Shown here in pieces: positions 41,634 to 50,329 of a stretch of 64,000 nt of DNA. The DNA is from Kibdelosporangium sp. MJ126-NF4 (GTDB lineage: Bacteria; Actinomycetota; Actinomycetes; Mycobacteriales; Pseudonocardiaceae): the NCBI RefSeq assembly GCF_000826545.1, contig NZ_CDME01000017.1, forward strand, positions 181,101 through 245,100, read 5' to 3'. The translations under genes and the position numbers were made by a program. The notes beneath the pieces are model-generated. The model made no database searches. It was not told where the DNA came from and saw only the letters and a program-made list of their open reading frames with translations. Positions within the stretch are counted from its first letter, which is position 1. The number at the start of each line of letters is the position of its first letter.

Positions 41634-43007
41634 TCAGCACTCGATCACGTTCAGCGCCAGGCCTCCGCGTGCCGTCTCCTTGTACTTCGTGCTCATGTCC
41701 GCGCCGGTCTCACGCATCGTCTTGATCGCCTTGTCCAGCGGGACGATGTGCGAGCCGTCGCCACGCAGGGCGATCCTCGCCGCGTGCACGGCCTTGGTCG
41801 AGCCGACGGCGTTGCGTTCGATGCACGGGATCTGCACGAGCCCGCCGACCGGGTCGCACGTCAGGCCCAGGTGGTGTTCCAGTCCGATCTCGGCGGCGTT
41901 CTCGACCTGCAGTGGTGTGCCGCCCAGCACCTCGGTCAGCCCGGCCGCCGCCATCGCGCAGGCCGAGCCGACCTCGCCCTGGCAGCCCACCTCCGCGCCG
42001 GAGATCGACCCGGTCTCCTTGAGGATCACGCCGATCGCCCCGGCCGTGAGCAGGAACCGGACCACGCCTTCGTCGTCGGCGCGCGGCACGAACCGCGCGT
42101 AGTAGTGCAGCACGGCCGGGATGATGCCCGCCGCGCCGTTGGTCGGCGCGGTGACCACGCGCCCGCCGGACGCGTTCTCCTCGTTCACCGCCAACGCGAA
42201 CAGGCTGATCCAGTCCATCGCGTGCAACGGATCCTGCGACCCGTCCTCGTGGATCAGCTTGTCGTGCAGCGCTTTCGCGCGCCGGGGAACCTTCAGGCCG
42301 CCCGGCAGCGCCCCTTCCTGCTCGCAGCCCTTGCGGACGCATTCGCGCATCACGTCCCAGATCTTCAGCAGACCAGCCGAGACCTCGGCACGCGTGCGCC
42401 ACGACAGCTCGTTGGCCAGCATGACCTCGCTGATCGGCAGCCCGGTGGCCCGGCAGTGCTCCAGCAACTCCAGTCCCGTGCGGAACGGGTGGCGCACCTT
42501 GGTCGTGTCCGGGACGATCCGCAGCTCGCCGGTGGTCTCGGCGTCCACGACGAACCCGCCGCCGACCGAGTAGTACGTGTGCGCCGCGATCTGGTCGCCC
42601 TGTGCGTCCAGCGCGACGAACTTCATCCCGTTCGGGTGCGCGGGCAGCGACTTGCGCCGGTGCATCACCAGGTCGGTGCCCTCGTCGAAGGTGATCTCCT
42701 TGCGCCCGAGCACGTTCAGCTTCCGCTGGTCCCGGATGCGCGCGACGCGGTCGTCGACCGAGTCGGTGTCGATGTCCTCCGGCCGTTCTCCCTCCAGTCC
42801 GAGCATGACCGCTTTCGGGCTGCCGTGCCCGTGGCCGGTCGCGCCGAGCGATCCGAACAGCTCGGCGCGGACGGTCGCGGTGTGCTCGATCAGACCCTGC
42901 TCAGCCAACCCCGCGGCGAACGTGCGCGCCGCGCGCATCGGGCCGACCGTGTGCGAGCTCGACGGCCCGATCCCGACGCTGAACAGGTCGAAAACGCTGA
43001 TGGTCAT
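41634..43007 (-). CDS. sdaA: L-serine ammonia-lyase (L-serine dehydratase), iron-sulfur type
   Basis: The 457 residues match the single-chain L-serine dehydratase: the N-terminal beta domain ([20 protein letters not shown]) and the catalytic alpha domain with Cys residues in [20 protein letters not shown] and [19 protein letters not shown] that bind the [4Fe-4S] cluster. It converts serine to pyruvate and ammonia. Its ATG overlaps the glyA stop (ATGA), so serine produced by GlyA can be channelled directly to catabolism. Confidence 0.96.
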   Translation of the reverse strand: MTISVFDLFSVGIGPSSSHTVGPMRAARTFAAGLAEQGLIEHTATVRAELFGSLGATGHGHGSPKAVMLGLEGERPEDIDTDSVDDRVARIRDQRKLNVLGRKEITFDEGTDLVMHRRKSLPAHPNGMKFVALDAQGDQIAAHTYYSVGGGFVVDAETTGELRIVPDTTKVRHPFRTGLELLEHCRATGLPISEVMLANELSWRTRAEVSAGLLKIWDVMRECVRKGCEQEGALPGGLKVPRRAKALHDKLIHEDGSQDPLHAMDWISLFALAVNEENASGGRVVTAPTNGAAGIIPAVLHYYARFVPRADDEGVVRFLLTAGAIGVILKETGSISGAEVGCQGEVGSACAMAAAGLTEVLGGTPLQVENAAEIGLEHHLGLTCDPVGGLVQIPCIERNAVGSTKAVHAARIALRGDGSHIVPLDKAIKTMRETGADMSTKYKETARGGLALNVIEC

Positions 43008-44245
43008 GACAGGCCAGGGTAGAGCGGGTGTTTGCCGGCCAGTGCCTCGACACGGGCGCGTGCCGCGTCGAGGTCGGCTCCCGGTCGGAGTACCTCTGCT
43101 ATCACGTCGGAAACCTCCGTGAACTCCGCCGCGCCGAAGCCCCGTGTGGCCAGCGCCGCGGTCCCGATCCGGAGGCCGGACGTGACCATCGGCGGGCGCG
43201 GGTCGAACGGCACGGCGTTGCGGTTGACCGTGATCCCCGCACTGTGCAGCAGGTCCTCGGCCTGCTGTCCGTCCAGTGCGGACTCGCGGAGGTCGACGAG
43301 CACCAGGTGCACGTCGGTACCTCCGGTGAGTACGTTCAGCCCGGCGTCGAGCAGCCGCCCTGCCAGGATCCGTGCCCCTTCCAGGGTACGCCGCTGGCGG
43401 TCGGCGAACTCCTCGCTGGCCGCGATCCTGAACGACACCGCCTTCGCCGCGATGACGTGCTCCAACGGCCCGCCCTGCTGGCCGGGGAACACCGAGGAGT
43501 TGATCTTCTTGGCCAGGTCCTTCGTGGTCAGGATGACGCCACCACGCGGGCCGCCCAGCGTCTTGTGGGTCGTTGTCGTGACGACGTCCGCGAACGGCAC
43601 CGGGTTCGGGTGCAGGCCCGCGGCGACCAGCCCGGCGAAGTGTGCCATGTCGACCATCAGCCGCGCGCCGGTCGCGTCGGCGATCTCCCTGAACCTGGCG
43701 AAGTCGAGCTGCCGGGGGTAGGCCGACCAGCCCGCGATGATCAGCTTGGGCCGGTGTTCCCTGGCCAGCTGTTCGACCTCGGCCATGTCGACCAGGCCGG
43801 TGTCCTTGTCCACGTGGTAGGCGACGACGTTGTAGAGCCGACCCGAGAAGTTGATCCGCATGCCGTGCGTGAGGTGGCCGCCGTGCGCGAGGTCGAGGCC
43901 GAGGATCGTGTCGCCCGGTTCGAGCAGCGCGAACATCGCGGCGGCGTTGGCCTGGGCGCCGGAGTGCGGCTGGACGTTGGCGTGTTCGGCGCCGAACAGG
44001 GCTTTCACCCGGTCGATGGCCAGCTGTTCGATCACGTCGACGTGTTCACAGCCGCCGTAGTAGCGGCGGCCGGGGTAGCCCTCCGCGTACTTGTTGGTCA
44101 GCACCGAACCCTGTGCCTCGAGCACGGCCTGTGGCGCGAAGTTCTCCGAGGCGATCATTTCCAGGGTGCCGCGCTGGCGGGACAGCTCGGCGGCGAGCGC
44201 TCCGGCCACCTCGGGGTCTACTGTGGACAGTTGGGCGTCGAACAT
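43004..44245 (-). CDS. glyA: Serine hydroxymethyltransferase
   Basis: The 413 residues are a fold-type-I PLP enzyme: [18 protein letters not shown], the [16 protein letters not shown] substrate loop and [15 protein letters not shown] with the PLP-binding Lys. It interconverts glycine plus methylene-tetrahydrofolate with serine. The ATG preceded by AGGAGG is preferred over one six codons upstream. It is placed under a tandem glycine riboswitch and coupled to sdaA, so here it most likely works in the glycine-to-serine direction. Confidence 0.96.
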   Translation of the reverse strand: MFDAQLSTVDPEVAGALAAELSRQRGTLEMIASENFAPQAVLEAQGSVLTNKYAEGYPGRRYYGGCEHVDVIEQLAIDRVKALFGAEHANVQPHSGAQANAAAMFALLEPGDTILGLDLAHGGHLTHGMRINFSGRLYNVVAYHVDKDTGLVDMAEVEQLAREHRPKLIIAGWSAYPRQLDFARFREIADATGARLMVDMAHFAGLVAAGLHPNPVPFADVVTTTTHKTLGGPRGGVILTTKDLAKKINSSVFPGQQGGPLEHVIAAKAVSFRIAASEEFADRQRRTLEGARILAGRLLDAGLNVLTGGTDVHLVLVDLRESALDGQQAEDLLHSAGITVNRNAVPFDPRPPMVTSGLRIGTAALATRGFGAAEFTEVSDVIAEVLRPGADLDAARARVEALAGKHPLYPGLS

Positions 44246-44273
44246 CCGGGAGCTCCTCCTCATGGTCGGGAAC

Positions 44274-44460
44274 TCCCCACTCTGTCCTGTGTGCCTGAGA
44301 GCTTCACCGCGTACGCGGCTTTCACCGTTGGCGAGGCGCTCGTGCGCCTTCTTTCCAGAGTTGCCTGGCCGTGGCGGTAGCTGTACCTGAGAGATTGCGG
44401 GGAGGCTTGCTCCTTCGGTGCCTCGCTGCCTGGCGTGCGAAGACTCTCCCGCCGCGGCTC
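44274..44460 (-). promoter_or_regulatory. Tandem glycine riboswitch upstream of glyA-sdaA
   Basis: Read on the minus strand, the leader contains two gcvT-type aptamers in series. The first runs from GGCGGGAGAG through GAAGGAGCAA to CTCTCAGGTAC. The second runs from ACTCTGGA through AACGGTGAAA to GCTCTCAGGCAC and GGACAGAGTGGGG. The paired GGGAGA/ACTCTGGA openings and CTCTCAGG cores are the hallmark of glycine riboswitches. Such leaders turn on glycine-consuming genes when glycine is abundant, consistent with glyA and sdaA downstream. Confidence 0.9.
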
Positions 44461-44589
44461 GTAGCGGCTCGATATTGAGTTGTCTCTGACTGCGCTCAAC
44501 CTACGCTCAGACCGTGGGCCGAGTCCACCTCCAGAATGATGGACCGCAGTCTGATGCCCGCCGTGACCAGCCCGGATAACGTAGAGTGC

Positions 44590-45999
44590 ATGTCCGAGCA
44601 GCGACCGTTCCTCGCCCGCAAGCTGAAGCTGTGGGAACTCGTGGCTGTCGACGTGGTCGCGGCGGCGGGGTTACTGGCCGCACACATCTCGTTCCTCAGC
44701 CTGCCCGGCGACGCCAGCCAGGAAGCCTACAGCGGGCCGCTCTGGTTCGGCTGGCTGTTCTCGATCACCGCCACCCTGCCGATGGCGGTCCGCAGGCTGT
44801 GGCCATGGCCGGTGCTCGGCCTGACGTTGCTCGGATCGGCGTTGGCCACGATCTTCAACGCGACGCGCGAACCGTGGGTGCCCGCCGCGGCGGCGCTCTA
44901 CATCCTGGCGGCGACCAATCGCAGGCCTGCGCTGGCGTTGGCGGCGGCGATCGGCGGCCTGGTCACCACGGTCCTCGTCACCGCGACGGTCACCCCGCCG
45001 CAGTTCGCGGACCTGCCGCGGGACATCTTCCTGTTCGTCTTCCTGATCATGGTGGCGACCTGGGCCGTCGGCCGCTGGATCGAAGCGCGGCGGTCGTACA
45101 TGGCGCGGTCCGCCCAGCAACTGGCCCAGTCGATGGTCAGCGACGAACGCCTGCGCATCGCGCGCGAGTTGCACGATGTCGTCGCGCACAGCATGAGTCT
45201 CATCGCCGTGAAGGCGGGGATCGCCAACCATGTCGCGGACCAGCGCCCGCAGGAGGCCCGCGACGCCCTGCGCGTGATCGAGTCGACCAGCCGCAACACC
45301 CTCATCGAGATGCGCCAGTTACTCGGCATCCTGCGTTCCTCCCCCGAACTGCCCGGACGACACCACACCAGCCAGGGCCACCGACGCGACGACACCCAGC
45401 CGACCGGGCGCTCCGGCGACGACGGCTCACACAGCCCGGATTCCGCCGCTCCCCCAGCCGATCCGGCCACGCCCGTGCCACGTGTGCGGAGCTGGTTGGC
45501 CAAGGTCGGCGGTGTCGCCCGATCGGATGGTCCCTCGAGGTGCGATCCGGCAAGCGGAACCGGGTTACCCGCGTTCGGGCAGCATGGCCATGATCCCGAG
45601 TTGGCACCGGCGCCTGGTCTCTCCGACCTGCCCGCGCTGGCGCAGCACGCGCGAAGCGCCGGAGTGGATGTGACCATGACTGTCCCGTCCTCTGTGTCCC
45701 TGCCATCCGGGCTGGAGCTGTCGGCCTATCGGATCGTGCAGGAGGCGCTGACCAACGTCGTCAAGCACGCGGGCTCGGTCCCTTGTGCCGTCGACGTGTC
45801 CGCGGCCGAGGGTGTTCTGCGGATCTCGATCGTCGACTCGGGTCGCGGGGGCGCACTGGGTGCGCCGGAATCGGGACACGGTCTGGTCGGCATGCGTGAA
45901 CGCGTCATGATGTACGGCGGCGAGTTCGCCGCGGGTCCGCTACCCGCGGGGGGATTCGCCGTGTCCGCCAGCCTTCCCTATCCAGGAGCGCCTTCGTGA
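44590..45999 (+). CDS. NarL-type sensor histidine kinase (HisKA_3) with long low-complexity insert
   Basis: About 469 residues from an ATG 18 codons inside the longest open frame; the upstream ATG at 44536 is an alternative. Five or six TM helices (about 15-155) are followed by RIARELHDVVAHSMSLIAVK with the phospho-acceptor His, and a HATPase domain (LSAYRIVQEALTNVVKHAGS, GRGGALGAPESGHGLVGMRERV). Between the dimerisation helices and the ATPase lies a roughly 100-residue insert rich in Asp, Pro, Gly and Ser, not usual in the family. The next gene is its response regulator. Confidence 0.92.
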   Translation: MSEQRPFLARKLKLWELVAVDVVAAAGLLAAHISFLSLPGDASQEAYSGPLWFGWLFSITATLPMAVRRLWPWPVLGLTLLGSALATIFNATREPWVPAAAALYILAATNRRPALALAAAIGGLVTTVLVTATVTPPQFADLPRDIFLFVFLIMVATWAVGRWIEARRSYMARSAQQLAQSMVSDERLRIARELHDVVAHSMSLIAVKAGIANHVADQRPQEARDALRVIESTSRNTLIEMRQLLGILRSSPELPGRHHTSQGHRRDDTQPTGRSGDDGSHSPDSAAPPADPATPVPRVRSWLAKVGGVARSDGPSRCDPASGTGLPAFGQHGHDPELAPAPGLSDLPALAQHARSAGVDVTMTVPSSVSLPSGLELSAYRIVQEALTNVVKHAGSVPCAVDVSAAEGVLRISIVDSGRGGALGAPESGHGLVGMRERVMMYGGEFAAGPLPAGGFAVSASLPYPGAPS

Positions 46000-46652
46000 T
46001 CAGTGTTGCCGTCGCCGACGACCAGGCGCTGCTGCGCGGCAGCTTCCGGATGCTGATCGACACCGCCGACGGGCTGCGGACCGTCGGTGAGGCCGGGAAC
46101 GGGATCGAGGCGATCGACCTGGTCCGGCGTGAGCAGCCGGACGTGGTGTTGATGGACGTGCGGATGCCCGAGATGGACGGTATCGAGGCGACCCGGCAGA
46201 TCTGCGCGTCGACGGACACCCGGGTGCTGATGCTCACCACGTTCGATCTCGACTCCTACGTGTACGGCGCGCTGCGTGCCGGAGCAAGCGGGTTCCTGCT
46301 CAAGGACACGCCCCCGGCGGACCTGCTCACCGCGATCCGGATCGTCGCGGCGGGCGAGAGCCTGCTCGCGCCCACCGTGACCCGCAGGCTGATCGCCGAG
46401 TTCACCAGCCGTCCCGAGCCGTCCAACGTCCCGTCGAGGGAACTCGACGGCGTCACCGAACGCGAACGCGAGGTCCTCGCCCTGATCGCCCGAGGCCTGT
46501 CCAACACCGAGATCGCCGAGCACCTGCACGTCGGCCTCGCCACAGTGAAGACGCACGTCAGCCGCCTGCTGTCGAAACTGCAAGCCCGTGACCGCGCCCA
46601 ACTCGTCATCGTCGCCTACGAGACCGCCCTGATCACCCCGTCAGGGCGATGA
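45996..46652 (+). CDS. NarL/FixJ-family response regulator
   Basis: The 218 residues have a receiver domain with the ADD acidic pair, phospho-acceptor Asp in VVLMDVRMPEMDG and LKDT. A LuxR-type HTH follows at the C-terminus (VTEREREVLALIARGLSNTEIAEHL, TVKTHVSRLLSKL). A GTG start overlaps the kinase stop by 4 bases (GTGA). Target genes are unknown. Confidence 0.95.
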   Translation: MISVAVADDQALLRGSFRMLIDTADGLRTVGEAGNGIEAIDLVRREQPDVVLMDVRMPEMDGIEATRQICASTDTRVLMLTTFDLDSYVYGALRAGASGFLLKDTPPADLLTAIRIVAAGESLLAPTVTRRLIAEFTSRPEPSNVPSRELDGVTEREREVLALIARGLSNTEIAEHLHVGLATVKTHVSRLLSKLQARDRAQLVIVAYETALITPSGR

Positions 46653-46701
46653 TCAGCGCACAAGCTCGGGATTCGGCGTCATCAAGCGTTCTCCGGGAAG
46701 G

Positions 46702-48003
46702 TCATGGCCGGAGATTGGCCCGCTGTCCCAAGACATTCATCCCTATTCCCACGGCCAGCCAGATCGCGCCGACGATCAGTGCCGTGGTGCTGGACAACGC
46801 CAGCACGGCGATCATCACCGCAGCGCCGAGAACGGGGACCACGAGGTGCGCGGCGACCTTGTGCCGTCCGCGGAAGTAGCCGATCACCGAGAAGTGCAGC
46901 AGGGTGAAGGCCGCGAGCGCGCCCACGTCCACAATCGACACCAGGATGTCCAGCCCGTCGTCGCGACTCGCTGCCCAGACCGCGATCGCCAAGGTCAGCA
47001 CCGCGGAGACCAGGATCGCCGTCCATGGCGTCTTCGTCCGGCTGTCGACCGCTGCCAACCGCTTCGGCAGCCGGGCTTCCCTGGCCATGCTGTAGAGCAG
47101 TCGCCCCACCGCTGCCTGCGCGACCATCGCGGAGAAAGCGGGGCCGACGGCCTTGACGGCTGTCACCGCCACCGCCAGCCATGGGCCGACGCTGGTCCGC
47201 AGCATCTCGTAGAACACCTGGCCCGGTTTTCCCGTCGGGTTCGCCGGGGTCAGCAGGGCGCCGAGGTACGTCTGCAGCACGAACAGCCCGCCCGCCAGGA
47301 CGAGGCAGAACAACGTGGCGCGTCCGACGATCCTGCTCGGCCCGGCGTTCTCCTCGGCGAAGGACGCGATGGCGTCGAACCCGAGGAACGACAACACGGC
47401 GACCGACACCGCGCCGACGACCGCGGTGAAGTCGAACCCCGAGACACCGCCGAACGGAGACAGCCACGGCCGCTGCGCGCCCTGCGAGATCAGGACGGCG
47501 ACGGCCGCGACCACGAACACCACCAGCAGCACGATCTCCACCGCCAGCACAACCAGGCCGACGACAGCGGCGAGGCGCACTCCGGCAAGGTTCACCGCCG
47601 TGGTCACGACGATCGCCACGCCAGTCGCCAGCCAGATCGGGATTCCCGGCACCAGTGCGTTCGTGGCGATCCCGGTGAACAGGTACGCCACGCTCGGGAT
47701 CAGCAGGTAGTCGAGCAGCACCAGCCACCCGGCGAAGAACCCCGCTGTCGGCCCCAGACCGGCCGAGGCGTAGGAGAACACCGAGCCCGCGCGGGGGATC
47801 TCCGCGGACATCGTCGCGTACGAGTAGGCCGTGAGTCCCATCGCGATGGTCGCGATCAGGTAGACCAGCGCGACGGCTCCGCCGCTGCGGGCGTCGAGCA
47901 CGCCGAACACGCCGACGGGCGCCAGCGGCCCGATGAACAGCAGTCCGTACACAATCAGGTCACGCAGCGTCAGCGTGCGCCGTAGAGTGGGGATCTCGCT
48001 CAC
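46702..48003 (-). CDS. APC-superfamily amino acid/amine permease
   Basis: The 433 residues have about 12 TM helices and an N-terminal LTLRDLIVYGLLFIGPLAPVGVFGVL segment, with the FLGFDAIASFAEENAGPSRIVGRA motif near the middle, typical of the APC family. The GTG chosen follows AGGGGCCGA. The substrate cannot be assigned from sequence; nearby glycine/serine catabolic and amine-utilisation genes make an amino acid or amine plausible. Confidence 0.88.
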   Translation of the reverse strand: MSEIPTLRRTLTLRDLIVYGLLFIGPLAPVGVFGVLDARSGGAVALVYLIATIAMGLTAYSYATMSAEIPRAGSVFSYASAGLGPTAGFFAGWLVLLDYLLIPSVAYLFTGIATNALVPGIPIWLATGVAIVVTTAVNLAGVRLAAVVGLVVLAVEIVLLVVFVVAAVAVLISQGAQRPWLSPFGGVSGFDFTAVVGAVSVAVLSFLGFDAIASFAEENAGPSRIVGRATLFCLVLAGGLFVLQTYLGALLTPANPTGKPGQVFYEMLRTSVGPWLAVAVTAVKAVGPAFSAMVAQAAVGRLLYSMAREARLPKRLAAVDSRTKTPWTAILVSAVLTLAIAVWAASRDDGLDILVSIVDVGALAAFTLLHFSVIGYFRGRHKVAAHLVVPVLGAAVMIAVLALSSTTALIVGAIWLAVGIGMNVLGQRANLRP

Positions 48004-48088
48004 TTCGGCCCCTGATCGTGGAACATGATCACAGCTCACCACGTTCCCCTGCGGGGAGCCACCGAAGACCATCTGATGGGAGACCCGA

Positions 48089-48496
48089 ATGAACCCGACA
48101 CCGGTCCAGATCCGGCGGTCAGCCCCGGCGAAGTTCATCGCGACCAACGCCCGCGGCGCCGAGATCACGATCGGCCGCTCGGGCGACGGCCCGGACTTCT
48201 CCCCGGTCGAACTGCTGATGGCCGCGCTCGGGGCGTGCTCGACGCTGTCGGCCGACAGTGTCATCTCCCGCAGGCTCGGCGACGACGCGCCGATCGACAT
48301 GGTCGTCACGGCGGAGAAGGACGTCGAGGCCGACCGGCTCACCAGCGTGCAGACCGTGTTCGACCTCGACATGTCGAAACTCGACGAGGCCGGTCGGGCC
48401 CAGCTGATCAAGCTGGTGACCAAGGCCGTCGAGTTGACGTGCACGGTGAGCCATTCCGTCGAGCCAGGCACGCCGGTGCAGCTCACCGTCGCCTGA
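48089..48496 (+). CDS. OsmC/Ohr-family peroxide-detoxifying protein
   Basis: The 135 residues include PVELLMAALGACSTLSADSVI with the first catalytic Cys and VELTCTVSHSVEPG with the second, as in the OsmC/Ohr thiol peroxidase family. GGGAGA lies six bases before the ATG. It probably reduces organic hydroperoxides in the cytoplasm. Confidence 0.88.
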   Translation: MNPTPVQIRRSAPAKFIATNARGAEITIGRSGDGPDFSPVELLMAALGACSTLSADSVISRRLGDDAPIDMVVTAEKDVEADRLTSVQTVFDLDMSKLDEAGRAQLIKLVTKAVELTCTVSHSVEPGTPVQLTVA

Positions 48497-48514
48497 TCGA
48501 GCTGACCGGCCTGA

Positions 48515-49252
48515 TCAGGCTGTCGCGCCGCCGTCCACGACGAGGTCGTGGCCGACCACGAAGCTGGCATCGTCGGAGGCCAGCCACAGCACGGTCGCGG
48601 CGACCTCACCGGGATCGCTGACTCGCCCGGCCGGGACGGCGGCGGCCACCCGCGCGTCGCGGTCCTGTTTGGTCTCGCCCGGCCGGTAGGACATGGGCGT
48701 GTCGCTGGCGCCGGGGCTCACCGCGTTGATCCGGATGCCGTCGGCGATGTACTCGCGGGCGGCGGTCTGGGTGAGCACGCTGACGGCCGCCTTGGAACTG
48801 GCGTAGGCGCTCAGGCCGGGGCGTCGGCCGTGCGCGCCGATGTTGGACGACAGGTTGACGATCGCGCCGCCGCCGTTGTCCTTCATGGCCGCGATCTCGT
48901 ACTTCATGCACAAGAAGACACCGGTCAGGTTGACGTTCAGCACGGACGTCCAGGTGTCGAGGTCGAGCGACGCCACGGGCGCGGGCTTGCCCAGCACGCC
49001 TGCCGCGTTGACGGCGACATCCAGTCGGCCGTGCCGCCGCACCACGGTGTTCACCATGCGTTCGACGTCGTCGGGATTGGTCACGTCCGCCGTGATCGAC
49101 TCCGCTTTGCCTTGTGCGGCCTTGGCGAGGCGGTCGGCGTCCCGTCCGGCCAGCACGACAGTGGCGCCGTTGGCCACGAAGGCGTCCAGGATCGCACCGG
49201 CGAGCGCGCCGCCACCACCCGTGATCAGAACTACCTTACCGCTAAGAGACAT
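48515..49252 (-). CDS. Classical short-chain dehydrogenase/reductase (SDR)
   Basis: The 245 residues contain a Rossmann motif in the TGGGGALAGAI form (a variant of TGxxxGIG), the NAAG motif, catalytic Ser in IVNLSSNIG and the YASSKAAV catalytic Tyr/Lys pair, and end with the tetramerisation motif VVDGGATA. The altered glycine motif (TGGGGALAG) is unusual but seen in some SDRs. The substrate is unknown. It is 12 bases downstream of the LRR gene on the same strand and may be the last gene of that operon. Confidence 0.9.
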   Translation of the reverse strand: MSLSGKVVLITGGGGALAGAILDAFVANGATVVLAGRDADRLAKAAQGKAESITADVTNPDDVERMVNTVVRRHGRLDVAVNAAGVLGKPAPVASLDLDTWTSVLNVNLTGVFLCMKYEIAAMKDNGGGAIVNLSSNIGAHGRRPGLSAYASSKAAVSVLTQTAAREYIADGIRINAVSPGASDTPMSYRPGETKQDRDARVAAAVPAGRVSDPGEVAATVLWLASDDASFVVGHDLVVDGGATA

Positions 49253-49264
49253 GGCTCCACCGTA

Positions 49265-50329
49265 TCAGCGGTGCACACTCCTGATCGCGGCCACGTCCGG
49301 ATGCGGCAGCACCTCGGGCAGCCCCTCGGCGATCTGCCCGAGCTCACGCTTGACGCGGCGCGCTATCCCGCTGCCCAGCACGAATCTCGACGCGGTCGAC
49401 GCTTTCCGCGCCCCGCTGAGCAGCGCGAGAGCGCCGCGGCTGGTCATCCCGGTGTGCCGCAGGTCAACGTGCCACAACTGGTGGTCGACGACCGAGAGTG
49501 CGTCCGCGATACCGTGCGCGTCGACGTGGTTGTCGGCCGCGCCGAGCACACCGGCTGCCTTGACACGTCCCAAGTCCAACACCTGCACACCGGCGATCGT
49601 CGCCGCCCGCACCAGTTCGGTGGCCGCGGCGGGCCCGATGCCGTTGCTGGCCACGGAAAGCCGCCGCAACCCGGGCACCAGCCCGGCTGCCACCGCCAAC
49701 GCGCCGCGATCGCCGAGCCCACACGCCGAGAGGTACAACTCCTCCAGCCCGCACTCGGCGACCAGCCGGGCAAGCGCGTCCGACGCGCTCAGATCGTTGC
49801 CGGACAGGAACAGCCGCTGCACGACTCGCGTCGCGGCGAGCGCGTCGACCAAACTGTCGAGCACCGAGCTCGTCATGCCCGTCTGCACGAGGTCGACGGT
49901 CGCTGGGCCGTTGCCGGTCGCAATCAGCTCGGCGATCGCCCGGATCCCTGCGGCACCAAGGGGGTTCCGTTTCAGCCAGAGGCCACGCACGATCCCCGGC
50001 GAAGCGGCGATCCGCTCGGCCACCGAACACGCACCGCCTGCGCCGATGCCGTTGCATCCCAGGTAGACAGTGGACGCCCCGGCTTTGAGCGCGCCATCGG
50101 TGGCGGCCACGGCGCCCGCGTCGCCGAGGCCGTCCGTGCCGAGCAGCAGATGCCGCACAGGACCCCCGCTGGGCAGCGCGTCGACGACCGACTGGGCGCC
50201 GATCGGCCCGAGGTCGGACTTGCACAGGTCCAGCCTGCCGTCGGGCAACGCCGTGCCGACCGGGAAGTCCATGCGCTGCGCGGCTTGCTGGCCAGTGCGC
50301 AACCAGGCGAGCAACGGTTCCAGGCTCAC
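49265..50329 (-). CDS. RNI-type leucine-rich-repeat protein
   Basis: The 354 residues start at a GTG overlapping the preceding SDR-like gene (GTGA). They consist of about eight to nine ribonuclease-inhibitor-type LRRs of roughly 27-30 residues. The repeats have the pattern L-x-x-L-x-L-(S/A)-x-(N/C)-G-(I/L)-(G/S) (VRHLLLGTDGLGDAGA, VYLGCNGIGAGGAC, RLFLSGNDLSASDA, ELYLSACGLGDRGA, RLSVASNGIGPAAA). No signal peptide is present. RNI-like LRR proteins usually bind other proteins; the partner is unknown. The adjacent Zn-ribbon SDR and tRNA-like genes are its only clear context. Confidence 0.82.
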   Translation of the reverse strand: MSLEPLLAWLRTGQQAAQRMDFPVGTALPDGRLDLCKSDLGPIGAQSVVDALPSGGPVRHLLLGTDGLGDAGAVAATDGALKAGASTVYLGCNGIGAGGACSVAERIAASPGIVRGLWLKRNPLGAAGIRAIAELIATGNGPATVDLVQTGMTSSVLDSLVDALAATRVVQRLFLSGNDLSASDALARLVAECGLEELYLSACGLGDRGALAVAAGLVPGLRRLSVASNGIGPAAATELVRAATIAGVQVLDLGRVKAAGVLGAADNHVDAHGIADALSVVDHQLWHVDLRHTGMTSRGALALLSGARKASTASRFVLGSGIARRVKRELGQIAEGLPEVLPHPDVAAIRSVHR

